A stretch of 64,000 nucleotides of DNA from Gordionus sp. m RMFG-2023 (taxonomy: Eukaryota; Nematomorpha; Gordioida; Chordodea; Parachordodidae). Positions 23,830 through 35,480 of the stretch are shown here, piece after piece (within the stretch, counting starts at the first letter, position 1; every line of letters starts with the position of its first letter). The notes below the pieces were generated by a model. It had not been told where the DNA came from and did no database searches. It saw nothing but the letters and a program-made list of their open reading frames with translations. A program made the position numbers and the translations under genes. Location of the stretch: contig NC_088775.1 of NCBI RefSeq assembly GCF_954871325.1, positions 23,227,561-23,291,560 on the forward strand, read 5' to 3'.

Positions 23830-24506
23830 TCATATTTCGGAATCATTTATTATCACCTCCCACCAACTCCCTGACTCTCCTTCCAAGCCTCCCACGTCGC
23901 CAAGAGCAGCCTCGAGCTCCCTCAACTCCTCGGTTTCCCTCAATTTTTGATTCTCTCCCATTATGGCTGCCTTCGTGTCCTCGTGGACTGCCTCCCATAT
24001 CGTTGGAATGTTTCCCACCACCACAGCACTTGAGGCTTTACCCCCCACCGTCAAATCCACCATCAGCCATACTTGTCGATTTCCACTAGCCACTCTTAGA
24101 TGGGGTTCCTGTTTTTGCTTACCATCTACTCCTCACTTGTTCACGGAATTTCAGCTATCGGCCGCGACTGAGACTCCGCTGCTCTTCCTATATTCTTTAT
24201 CAGCTCCCTTTTTCCATGGATTTCCTCTATCGACCGGGATTGGGATTCCGCTGCTATTCTTATATTTCGTCTTAGCTCCGTCCGCACATTGTTCTCCCTC
24301 CTTTCCTGATTCCAAGGACATGGGTACTGAATATATCCTTGCTCCTGACATCTATAACATCGTCTCCATTCTTGCGGTCTTTCCGGTGTCCCATACGGGC
24401 TTCCCAAGCCTCTTCCCCTGATCCTTCGCGGCTGGACCGTCAACTGCACCTTAAAATTTCCCCATATCCAGTTTCGATTCATTCCCGGACCTGTATGCGG
24501 ATCCAT
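23830..24506 (-). pseudogene. extra 3-prime ORF of gypsy A, zinc-knuckle protein
   Basis: Lies downstream of the integrase on the same strand, where some retroelements have an env-like or accessory gene. It reads FKVQLTVQPRRI, then a knuckle CYRCQEQGY...CPWN, and a glutamate-rich C-terminal part. The same arrangement with related wording (FEIQLVIRPRQI, RCGRIDHLRSNCPLD) stands in the same place in gypsy B at 37786-38373. No hydrophobic fusion peptide or membrane segment is visible, so an envelope is unlikely; a nucleic-acid-binding accessory protein is the simplest reading. Function unknown. Confidence 0.6.
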
Positions 24507-26234
24507 TCAACTTAAGAATCTAGAATATATCATTTGTTTTATTTTTCCTACTCATAAATATATTTACTGCTGATGAGGCACGAATTATTCTATCCCATAC
24601 CAAAGTAATCCAACAATTTTTATTAAACAAAACTTATTTTTATAAAATCCTTACCAATTTAATTTAATTTTTTTTTAAAAAAAAATTTTCTTTCCCGCTT
24701 TTTACTTTCTGTTTTGGCTCACACTTCCTTCATAAGCTTATGCCATTTATCGGTTACACACCCTAGTAATTAATTATCTTTCCATCAAATATTTAATTAA
24801 TCTCCTCCCTTCCCAAAAACCCATTTTTACGTGTTCTCTTTGTTCTTCAATTTATTTTTCTTCCTTTATGCTATTACCTACCCAACTCTCGTCCTATGGA
24901 AAACACTTTCCTTATTATTATTTTTTTTAATGGTACAGACCATTCCATCCCTCAAACGGCCCTCTTATTTCCTTTTAAGGAATTCTTATATGTTTTGACA
25001 CCCATTTCTCATCTCCTGGCTCGATTTCTCTTCGCAACTGATCCTGCTGTCTAATCCCTTCTCTCCCATCTCCAAACCGTGTCCTACTCATTTTCCGTCC
25101 CATATTTTCAACTATCACTCCCGATTCCCATTTTCTGTTACTCCTAAAAATCTTGGCCCTCACTGTTTGTCTTTTCTTGAATTCCTATAATTCATTTTCC
25201 CCAGTTCCAACCTCGACATCTCCTCTCTTTAAAAGGTCTAATAAAATTATGGTTCTTCCCCCTAAAAATTTTCCCGATGGAGATTGTTCCTCTCCCTTTC
25301 GACTATTGTTATAATACGCTACTGCTATCCAAATCTTTCCTCCCCCATATTTCGATTTCCGTAACCAATTATTTACCACCACCACCATTCTCTCAGCTTG
25401 CCCATTAGAATCAGGAAAGGAGGTGCTAAAACATATTTCACACCGGTTTCCGCGCAAAATTTTTCAAATTATCTACTCACAAAAGCCGGACCTCCGTCCG
25501 ACACAATCGTCCGCGCTACCGCACTGACTCATAAATTCTTCAATGTCTTTACTACTATTTGCGTATAACCTCCTTACTGCCTCGTACTCTACCCATTTTT
25601 AATACACATCCCCACGAGTACATATATTTGACCTCGAAGTCGATGTGGATACGTTCCCACGGCTGCCTAGCCTTTGTCCACACACTTTTCTTGTCTCTGT
25701 GCGGCATCGTGGCCAGGGTTGCCAGGTCAAAATTTCCAAATTGCGGGAAAAATTTGGTATTTTGCGGGAGAAATATGAAAATTGCCGTAGAAATAAAAAA
25801 TTTGATAAAAAAGGCCCGCAAAATCTCAGCCGGGCCGGGATTGTGAATTGACTTAATTATACGCCTATTATTTTTTATAATTAGTTTATATAAATATAAA
25901 TTCGGTAACTATTTTTCAAAATAAAATAACATCTTGATTTATTAAAATATATTAATTTATAAAAAATAACCAACGATCCTTTTTAAATATAAAAGAATGT
26001 AAACAAGATAAAATTTTATAAAAAAACAAACGATTTTAATTTTACAATGTAAAAAATATATTTTATGCGAATGTCCTGCAAAACATCCGCAATTGGAAAT
26101 CTACCTTTTGTGTGTATAACATTATAGGGATAGGCGCTTAATTACCACGTATCACGTTTAAATACATAATAAGGTAATATTGTACTCATTTCAATGATAA
26201 TTATTTTATTTATTATTGTTCAATCACATTATTA

Positions 26235-27130
26235 TAATCAGTGCAGGAGAGTGTATCTACATCCATTGCAAAACAAAAATATTCTCCAAAAATAAGAAAT
26301 AATACAGATGCAACTACGGTTGCAGCAATTGTAATCACTTATCTTGTAGTACAACATTCTCAGAGCTACTTATCATTACATGTAGGTAGAATCTTTCCCC
26401 ATAATATTTAACGACTCCAAGATAAATGAAAACGTTACTTGTGGAACAAAAATGAGCAAGGATATCATCAATGTTTTAGAAACTGAATTCAGGAGGCCAA
26501 TTCTTGATGATTTGAAAGATGGGCATACATATACAATATTCTAACAGATGCATCTAATAAGGAAATATTAAAATATTTCTTTTGATCCTTCGCTATTTCA
26601 ACAAAATTAAGGACGTTCCAAGAAAACTATTAAATTTCTTCCCCTCAAATAGTGAAAAATCCAAAGACATAGCTAACCTTATAATGGTAAATATAGCAGA
26701 TTCGGGATTATCAATAAATCACATGTCAACTTTCTGATCTGATAATGCCTCAGTGAATTTGGAAAAAACCAGAGTGTATTTACAGAATTGAGTCAGCACA
26801 ATGTTGGTTGCGATATGTTCCTAATACCCGCCATCTATAGAATTTTAAAATTTTATAAACCTTTTTAAATAAAGATCATAAAAGCTGTCCTAACTTTTTG
26901 AAATTTTTTTTCAGTAATGAATGGCAGAGGTATATTTGATTTCACATGTAGGAAATCTACTACATACTGTTAATGTGCAGTTGCAATCAGAAGAATCTTA
27001 ACAAAGATTCACAAAATTAGCTGCAGATGTGTTAATCTTTACAGTTAAAAATTGACAATAAATTTTATGGCGCCATTCCTAAAACTATATTAAAATGTTC
27101 AAATATTTTAAAAATACCGATAGACATTGA
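26235..27130 (+). pseudogene. inverted partial copy of the hAT transposase
   Basis: Resembles the minus-strand gene at 27341-28890 at about 80% by eye. Shared words are AATAATACAGATGCAACTAC at about 26307 and TTAAAAATTGACAATAAATT at about 27046. It lacks the section encoding the middle of the protein and the dimerisation domain, and is full of stops. It may derive from a second insertion of a related element or from an inverted duplication within the element. Confidence 0.75.
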
Positions 27131-27340
27131 TGTCTTGTTTGTGTATATTGTAATGCTCTCTATTTTTGATATACAAAGTAAAAAATATATTTATTTTATG
27201 CGAATGTATAAATAAAAAAATATGGAAAATTAAATATAATTTTATTATATTTTATTTGAGATTTAAATAATTGAACTAAACGTTTACCGTCGTTATTGAG
27301 ATATTTATAAAATTTCTGGCATGACATATTATAAATTTGT

Positions 27341-28890
27341 TTAACCATCAGCTCGGCCTCTAATATTGTTAAAGCAATCCGTTTTCCAGGCAGTCCTCAT
27401 CAGGCTAAAAATGTGCTCGGATGAGGCATTAGAATGAGGTATGGAGAAGACATACTCGCAATTTTTTTCCAAGCATGGGGATTTATTGTTATTACGAAAA
27501 AATTCTACCCGTTTCTCCTCTGCTTTTAGACAATCTAACTTTAAATATTCTGGCGAATCATAAAAAATAGAGAGAATTACAATCTCCTCAAACAAGACAT
27601 CAATGTATTTCGGTATTTTTATATACTTATTAAATTACAAAAACCATCAATTGACGGTTTCTATTCCAAGGTCATAATATTTAATTTGTAAATAGAGTTA
27701 TTAAAATTAAATTTTGATTGTAAATATTCTAAAATTATCTTAATAAAATTATCTGCTTCATTTAAAAATGTATTAATTAGAATATTATTTGAACATTTTA
27801 ATATAATATTTTTAGAAATAGCGCCATAAAATTTATTATCAATTTTTAACTGTAGAGATGAACAGAGCTGTAGCATGATTTTGTGAATCTTATTTATAAA
27901 GAATATTCTGATTGCAACTGATGAAGTAGATCTTCTACATGTGAAACGAAGCCCAAATATGCTTCTGCCATTTCATACTCGAAAAAATTTTTCAAAATTT
28001 TAGGACAGCTTTTAAAATCTTTTAAGAAGTATTTTTTTAAGGGTTTGTAAAATTTTAAAATTCTATCGATGGCAGGTATTAATGACAATCACCTGATAGG
28101 TATATATCGCAATAACTCACACATTCCAAGTTAGACCACTCCACCAACTCTTTTAATTCATTAACTCTTTTAGTTGATGAATTAAATTCGTTAAAACATC
28201 TCATCATAATTATTTCGACATCCACAGATAGTACATTCATTGCCTTCTTGCAAGAATCTTGTAGTATATGGCATATAAAGTCAATTGGTATTAATTCATT
28301 ATTGTGTTGCCTCAATTCGGTAAATACACTTTGGTTTTTGCCAAAATACTGAGGCATTATCAGCGCAGAAAGCTGACATGCAATTCATTGATAACCCTTA
28401 ATCAGCTATATTTACATTATGTGGTTAGCTACATCGTTGGATTTTTCACTATCCGAGGGAAAAAATTTAACAGTTTTACTGAAATGTTCTTATTCTTGTT
28501 GAAATAGCGAAAGATCAAGGGAAATGTTTTAATATTTCCCTTATTAAATGCATCTGTCAGAATTGCATATGGATACCCATCTTTTAAATCGTCTAGAATT
28601 GACCTCTAGGATTCAGGTACTAAAACACTTGTGATAGCCTTGCTCATTTTTGTTCTACCACAAGTAAGGTTTAATTTATATTGGAGTCGTTAAATATCAT
28701 GGGAAAAAGATTCGACCCACATTGTGATGATATAGCTCTGTGAATGTTGAACTACATTATAGGTGTATACGATTTCCGCAACTGTAGTTGCATCTGTATT
28801 ATTTATTATTTTTGGAGAATATTTTTGTATTGCAATCGATGTTGATATACTCCCCTGTACTACCTTATATGAATGAAATGATGTTGATTT
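27341..28890 (-). pseudogene. hAT transposase, KIAA1586-like family
   Basis: Reading from 28890 leftward: ATTVAEIV, FCADNASVFW-like wording, then FICHILQDSCKKAMNVLSVD and VEIIMMRCFNEFNSSTKRVN (28079-28357), PSIDRILKFYKPLKKYF (27894-28088), LQLKIDNKFYGAISK (27661-27876) and a hAT dimerisation end IPHSNASSEHIFSLMRTAW (27341-27595). The order C/H helix, FN.ST.R..EL.E, LK.YF and IPHSNAS.E fits hAT transposases related to the domesticated KIAA1586 protein. The open pieces lie in several frames with stops between, so it is inactive. Confidence 0.82.
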
Positions 28891-29394
28891 ATTATTGGAT
28901 AAAAATAAAACAGGATAGAAAGAAATTTACAAACTAGACATGTTTTTCGAATAAATATTTAAAATTTATTTTTAAAATATAAAAAAAATTCAATTACTGT
29001 CTCTCAAAATTATTATTTATATATTAAAAATGTTAAAATACTAAAAAAAAAATTGCGGGAGAAATTAAAAAATTGCAGTAGATTTTTGCGGGAGATTTCC
29101 AATTGCGGTAGTTTTGCGGGAGAGAGATGTCTGCGTGTAAACTAAAAAATTGCGGGAGTCTCCCACTGATGGGGGGAAACATGGCAACCCTGATTGTGGC
29201 CCACAGGTTACACATCTCACAGCTTCGGTTTATATCCTCAATCTCTTATTTATTTCAGGCTACCACTCATATTCTCGGCCCCATTGTTTCATTTTTTTCA
29301 ACCCCCTGATGTCCAGCATGAATCATTGTCAGCACCTTATCCCTCAATTTGAATGGTACTATACCTCGACTTCTCCATACCACACTGTCATCCA

Positions 29395-29660
29395 CTTGAT
29401 CTGCATCAGGCCTAATTTTTCAAGCCCGGCCCGAAATTTTTTTTAGAAAAGTTTTGCCGGCCCGAAACCGAAATTTTTTTAAAAAGTTTTGTCGGCCCGG
29501 CCCGAATTTATTTAAATATAGAAATTAATCTTTATAATTACTCAAAATTAAAGACATATGTTATATGTCATTTAGTTTCAATAAATAAAATCAAATATTT
29601 TTATTTTACATAAAATATTCAATATAAAATTGATAAATCCTTACTTTACAGATCTCTAAC
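29395..29660. mobile_element. hAT-type MITE (GGCCC-rich family) in gypsy A
   Basis: Starts near GATCTGCATCAGGCCTAA and ends TTACAGATCTCTA. It shares AAGCCCGGCCCGAAA, AAAAAGTTTTGTCGGCCC and ATAAATAAAATCAAATATTT with the complete copy at 58510-58878. It interrupts gypsy A between RNase H and the integrase zinc domain. No clear target duplication, so borders are approximate. Confidence 0.75.
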
Positions 29661-30030
29661 CTCCGGCGCTCCAATGTCTTCACCCCTTTATGCACGCCTT
29701 AATTCGGGACAATTTATGATCTTCTAGAGTTGCCCTTTTAGTTCCTCCCATGTTATCGGTCCTCCTTTGGTTATTTTGACCCTCGTTCTAATTAATCCTT
29801 GCTCCTTTCTTTCCTCTATATCCTTATGAACCCTCTCTTTTCCATCTTCTCCAGCTCCACATCTAGAAATAATATCTGGGAAATAATTCTCTCTTCCCCT
29901 TCGATATTTCAACTGTACATTAAAACTTCCCACCAGTAACAGCTATATTTGTAATCTTGGTGACAACATCAGCTCCTATCTTTCCTATACAAATGCACCA
30001 GTGGCTTGTGATCGGTATAAATCACAAATC

Positions 30031-31100
30031 TTACTCACGACATTCCGTCAGTCCAAATATAACAGCTAATGCCTCCTTTTCATTCATTAAATACCTCGTT
30101 TCCGCTGCTCTGAATATTCTCGAGAAAAACAAAATCGGTCTTTCTATTCGATCTATGCAATTTAATAACGCTCCACCTACTCCTTTAATCGATGCATCTA
30201 CCGCCAACACCACCTCCAACTCGTTGTTAAAGCACATAAGAATGGGTTCCCTTCCAATTCTAGCTTTTAACTCTTCAAACGCATTCTCCTGTTCATCCTT
30301 CCATCAATTTTTTTCCCTTTCTTTAGCAGAGTTTACAATGGCGCTGCTTTCTGAGCAAATGCCTCTATGATAGTAATTCACCATTCCCAAAAAAGCTTGA
30401 ACCTCTATTTTATTACCCGGCCTCAACATATTCGCAATTCCCGCTATATTTTTGTCCAACGGTCTCACCTTTTCTCCCGTTATTCTATATCCCAAATATA
30501 CGACCTCCGTCACTCCTAACACACTTTTTTCGGCACTTGCTAGCAAACTCTTTTCTCTAATTCTTGGGGAAACCTCTTCCAATCTTTGTTCGTGTTGTAC
30601 CGGAGTTTTACCCAGCACCAATACATCATCCATATAATAGAATACACTTTCCATTCCTTGAAAAACCGCTGCCATAGTTCGAAATATAGAAGAGGATACG
30701 CTTAGTACAAAAAATAATCTACAAAACGCAAACAACCCCTTTGGAGTAGTAATGGTTAACAATTTCCTTACTTCCGGTTTCACACGCAATTGTAGGCATA
30801 CATTGGAGAAATCAACCTTTGAAAAATATATACTTCCCTTTAAATTTGCCAATATTTATTCAATTCTTGGTAACAGATATTTAACCTCCACTACCCAGGG
30901 ATTTGACGTTACCTTAAAATCAGCGCATAGACAGAGTTGACCATTAGCTTTCTTCACAGGAACTAGCGGCGTCGCCCATTTACTATATTCCACAGGACAT
31001 ACGATGCCTTTCTACCCATTGATCTAATTCGATTTCCATTTCCTTCCTCCATTCAAACGGTACTCGCCGCAAAGCACAAAATTTCGGTACATCTCTTCTT
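30031..31100 (-). pseudogene. reverse transcriptase and RNase H of gypsy A
   Basis: Fossil of the Ty3/gypsy polymerase region. The catalytic YYMDD box, the preceding GLFAFCRL and following LGYRITGEKVRPLDKNI identify the RT; VLAVDASIKGVGGALL and RYLMNEKEALAVIFGL identify RNase H. It is broken at several points. Confidence 0.88.
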
Positions 31101-31384
31101 TAATTGGATATCCACTTCATAATCTTTCAGACAGCCCAACTCTTCATCAAAAATTTCTTGATAACTATCTACCAATTTCCGTACTCCCTCTTACATCCGG
31201 ATCAATTCCATTTTTACTCCATTATTCCGAAATTCCATTTCTTCCCCCTGATTCTCCTTTTTCATTTCTTACCACTATATTTCCCTTACGGCGTTGCCAC
31301 TCAATGTCCCCTTTCTCCGTTCCATCTACCCTTGCTCTATCAGTGGTATTCCGGGTATCTACCTGCCATTTCTTTCTTTCTTCC

Positions 31385-31771
31385 TCACCCATAATCATAA
31401 TCCCCAATCCCTACTTCTCCCTTGCAAAATCTTCCCACTTCTCCCCTATCATTACTCTCCTCCATTTCTTTCCTATATTTTTTCGCCCCTTTCTCCTCTC
31501 CAATATTTATCGCCCCTCTCTTTCCCCTATGATTATCCTTAGAATTACACGCCCCTATCTCCCCCTTAGAACTATTCAACCCTAATTTCCCCTTAGAATT
31601 ATACGCCTTTATTTCTCCCCCCCCCGAATTATATGATATTTCTCCCTTGGAATTATCCGCTCCATTATCCTTAGAATTGCACGCCCCTATCCCCCCCCCC
31701 TTTGGAACTATTCGCCCCCAATTTTCTCTTAGAATTATACAATATTTCCCCCTTGGAATTATCCGCTCCAA
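31385..31771 (-). other. repetitive protease-RT linker of gypsy A
   Basis: Between protease and RT, this stretch encodes iterated words such as NSKGEI, NSKDN and GKLG built from short A/G-rich DNA units (CCTTAGAATTA and CCCCTTGGAATTAT on the plus strand). Gypsy B (42370-42864) and gypsy E (35090-35480) have a comparable stretch in the same place with different unit numbers. Likely a disordered linker in the polyprotein. Confidence 0.6.
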
Positions 31772-32911
31772 TTTCCCTTATAAAATTATTCATTTCGATT
31801 CCCCTTCCCCAATCTCTGCCCATCTCTCCACTAGAATTAATTCTCCTTATTCCCTCACCCCTAAGCCTTAACCCCCTACCTTTATTGTCTCCCCTAATTT
31901 CCCCCCTTCTTTTTTCAACTCCCTCCCGCTCCCAATTGATTATAAATTTCGGGCATTATTTTCACATCCTCGTAAGTCCCACTTTCATATATATCCTCAC
32001 TAACCATTGGCACAAACACTCCCCACCATGAAAATACTCCCAAAAAGCTATACCATGGACCAATTCGGGTGATCCAGTCCCATCCCAATACCGCTTCTAC
32101 TCTCCTATTAATAATCCATAGGTCTAATACCTATACGCCTCCTTCCCTCATTGCCTCTATTTTAACTCTTCCCATTACTGCGATTTGCGATTCATCCCCA
32201 TTTGCTATCATTTCATGCCAAATACTTCTATATCTCTCATAACTCATCACTGAAATAGCCACCCTCGTGTCAAATAGCATAGGTACCCTATTTCCATTGA
32301 AGTCTATCATCACTCTTGGACAAAGATCATGTATTACCTCTTCTTGTATCATCTTTATATTTCCATTTCCATTTATTTAACTCCGAGAATATACCCTGCT
32401 TGTCTCCAATAACCGACTCGCCTGGACCCTTGTCTTATGTTTTATACCGTCATATAGTCTTAGCACAATTCCTTGCCAGATGTCCCATTTATCCACATCT
32501 AAAACATTCCGAGGTTTGTTCCTCAACTTCCTCCAACGGAGATATTCATCTCCTCTCAATTCTTGCACTTTAAATAGTTCGCACAGTTGAAATATTTTGT
32601 CCAATTCCTTTTTGTGGGAAACCTCCTCGTGTATTATAATTCCCAGTATTACATTCCTCCTTATCATGATTAAATCTTCCGCAACCACATCATGATTTCT
32701 CTTGTTTTCCTGGACAATATGGGGCAATATGACCAAATTTCCCACATTCGAAACACTCGCCTCCCGACAATCTCTGACCATATGTCATTGTCTTCCACAA
32801 TTGTAACAATTCATCCTTCCCCTCACTCTAGAATCAAAGCTTGGTCTTATTTCCCCTCTCCTTCCCTGAAAATTCTCTCTCGGTTTCCTATATGATCCCA
32901 ACATCTGATCA

Positions 32912-33106
32912 AGACAAAATATGAAATTCAGAATAATTGTTTAGAGTTAGCTAATTTTCAAAAAGGTTTTATATATTAAAATAAAACCAGCCGAAGGCCG
33001 GGTTAAAGCGGCCAAAGGCCCACAAATTAGGGGTATGGGGGCGAAGCCCCCCCATAAATATTTTTTAGTTGAGCCCCTGAGATTGTAAAGGCTAGCGACG
33101 TCCCTG
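32912..33106. repeat. right arm of the CAGTGGCG hAT family
   Basis: Matches 22310-22486: GACAAAATATGAAATTCAG, CCGAAGGCC, AGATTGTAAAGGCTAGCGAC and a terminus GTCCCTG at 33106. It cuts off the gag of gypsy A on its left. Confidence 0.8.
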
Positions 33107-33342
33107 CTAAGTATTTATTTAATAAAAATTTAGATAGACCTATTAATTTTTAAATAATAAAATTAAATCTATATATTACTTATAGAATTATAAAAGAAAT
33201 CGTTAAGGGGGCAATCAAAAAAAATTATTTTTAGTTCAAAGGAATATTAAGGAGCCATTAAATAAATTTTCTTGCTTCAGGAGGCTGTTCAAATTTTCAG
33301 GGGGCTCGAGTCTCTGCGCGCCCCTCCCTAGTGACGCCACTG
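33107..33342. repeat. left arm of the CAGTGGCG hAT family, inverted
   Basis: Reverse complement of the left arm at 3990-4300, ending GGGCTCGAGTCTCTGCGCGC and CCTAGTGACGCCACTG at 33342. Together with the adjacent right arm it does not make one complete element, since a terminus lies in the middle; two partial copies or a rearranged one are more likely. Confidence 0.75.
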
Positions 33343-35480
33343 CGTCGTATACGGGGGTTATATAACTTAAAGACGTAAATTTGACATCTTATCGGAAATA
33401 GGTTTATTTTATTTTTTTAAATCGTGGATGTATATATGCATTGTTAGATTATTTACTATATTAATAATACCTTACAAATAGTTCAAATATTTATTTTAAA
33501 AATTATAGTTAATAAACAAGCATCAAAACATTGAAATTTGTAAAATACTGGGAGATTCAATATAATATTTTTGGAGCGTTAGTAATATTATTAATATGGA
33601 TATGTAGTTCGATTTGGGGCAAGAGAATGAGAAGGAGTCGCAGCGTAAAAATAAAAGGGCAGACTTTAACCACTGAGGGGCATAATGGGGAGGAAGATAT
33701 GATGGGTAGTAACATGGTTACTGGTTAAGGAGTTAATTAAGGGGTGGGGATAGTGATGTAAGCAGATATGTATAGGGTTCTGATAAGCAAAATATTTATA
33801 ATAATCAGGCGTTGAGACCGTATAGAGAGCCAAGTGAGAACTATCGGGGAAGGAGAATATAAATAAGACAGAATTTTGAGTCTCGAAGGAGGGGAGTAGT
33901 AAGTCGTTATAATTGCGGCAAACCAAGTCATATCCTCCAAGATGACGAAATGTTGTGGAAAATTTGGAACACTTATTGTTCCAAACCAGAAAAATTAAGA
34001 TGTGCAGGATGTGGCCCTTTTGGTCATAGTAAGTGTTATGTTATTTTGATTTTTAATATGTATTTTAATGTTTATATATCATAGTTTAAGGCGTTATTTT
34101 TATATTATATTTTATTCAATTGTGACTTGATTATTGGACATGTTATTATGTTTATTTTGAGTTTAAAAGTTAATTGTTTAAAAAGAAAATAAAATATATA
34201 AAAAGGACAATTTTTATATAAAGTTAGATTGAAATTTCTTAAATAAACTAAATATTGTTAATGTGTCATTAATTCTATATAAAAACCGTTCCCATATATT
34301 ATTATCGACCACAAACCCCAACGTATTGCGATCATCCCACGATTGCAACAATAAGGAAGAATGTAATAAGAATAATTACAACAAAAGTGGTTTTCCACAG
34401 TGAGGGCTGAGTCAGAATGCTTTAAATGTGTGGACTATTGAGCAAAATGGAAGGAATTAGTGTACCTAATGTTAAGGAAACGGGGGAGCAAAATATGGAA
34501 TGTTTTAGATGCAGAAATGATGGACATGTGGCGATGGACTGTGAGAATTATGTGAATTAATGATGGCAAAAAAACTTCAATACAGGTAGAGGCTAGGCGG
34601 TTGAGAGTGACAAAGGGAAGGCTGTCTCAGGGAAAAATAAAAGAGGGATGCGTAAATGTAAATATGCTACAAGAAGAGGTAGTACATGATCCTTGTCCTA
34701 GAGTGATGATAAATTTAAATGGGAGTATAATTCCCATGTTGTTTGATATGGGAGCAGCTATTACAGTAATTGGATATAATAGATATCAGAGTATTGGCCG
34801 GGGGAAATAATAGAGAATGAGGGGTTAAGAATAAGACAATTTGATGTGACCCTGTTGGCTGCCATGGGTAGGGTGGAAATTGTAGCGACATTGGGGAAGA
34901 GGGTTTTATGGATCATCCACTATAATATGGAAGCTGTGTTGGGGTGGGACTGGATCACTAGAATTGGTCCATGATATACTTTTAAGTTTTTTGTGGTGGG
35001 GTGTATTTGTATCAATAACTATTGATGAATATACAGTTTTGACATTTGAAAGTGAGAATGTGATGTCGGAAGTTGAGACCATGTGGAATTCTTAACTAAG
35101 GGGGAATAAATCTAGGAGCGAAATAAGGGAAAATAATTCTAAGAGTGAAGGGGAAATAATTCTAAGAGGGCAATAAAGAGAAATAATTTTGGAGCGAAAT
35201 AAGGGGAATAATTCTAGAAGCAAAATGAGGAGAAACAATTCTAGGGGAAATAATTCCAAAAGCAAAATGAGAAGAAATAATTCTAGGAGCGAGAGGGGGA
35301 AATAATTTTAGGATAGAAATAAGGGGAAACAATTATAAGAGCGAAATGAGGTTAATAATTCTAAGAGCGAAATAGGGGAAAAGAATTCTAAGAGTGAAAT
35401 AGGGGAAAGAATTATAAGAGTGAAATAGGAGGGAAAAATTCTAGGAGCAAAATAAGGGAAAATAGTTCTGGGGGAAAAAT
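33343..35480 (+). mobile_element. Ty3/gypsy fossil E, 5-prime part only
   Basis: Plus-strand copy closely related to gypsy B. Parts: gag from about 33531 with zinc knuckles near 34005 and 34498, protease about 34680-34990, and the repetitive linker 35090-35480 (units of GGAGCGAAATAAGGG-like DNA). The RT and all later parts are missing; at about 35480 it gives way to a different gypsy family (C). About 310 bp of unrelated AT-rich DNA (34030-34340) interrupts the gag. Broken in many places. Confidence 0.8.
34030..34340. other. AT-rich insertion in gypsy E gag
   Basis: Comparison with gypsy B shows the gag wording stop after a knuckle (CAGCGPFGHSK) and resume near 34330. The intervening sequence holds no gene and no clear inverted repeats or duplication. 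Confidence 0.5.

Larger units (their letters stand above)
25706..29200 (-). mobile_element. hAT transposon (CAGGGTTGCCA ends) inserted in gypsy A integrase
   Basis: Element 25714-29192 with terminal repeats CAGGGTTGCCAGGT and the complement of CAGGGTTGCCATGT. The 8-bp flanks ATCGTGGC (25706-25713) and ATTGTGGC (29193-29200) match at 7 of 8 positions. Subterminal TTGCGGGA words recur at both ends. It contains two copies of its transposase gene facing tail to tail (26235-27130 plus, 27341-28890 minus), both decayed. Confidence 0.9.
23740..32911 (-). mobile_element. Ty3/gypsy LTR retrotransposon fossil A
   Basis: Broken gypsy copy in minus orientation. Parts from its 5-prime side: gag with zinc knuckles (about 32380-32911), protease (32131-32352), repetitive linker (31385-31771), reverse transcriptase (about 30304-31100, YYMDD), RNase H (about 29900-30240), integrase zinc domain (29200-29395), integrase core and C-terminal domain (24975-25713), then an extra ORF with a zinc knuckle (23830-24506). 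Its integrase is split by a hAT insertion and a MITE lies at 29395-29660. LTRs were not identified; the right side is cut off by a MITE arm at 32911. Many breaks; clearly old and inactive. Confidence 0.88.

Noticed and set aside
23830-24506. Envelope gene of an errantivirus-like element
   Set aside because: Position fits, but there is no signal peptide, furin-type site or membrane segment, and a zinc knuckle is present instead.
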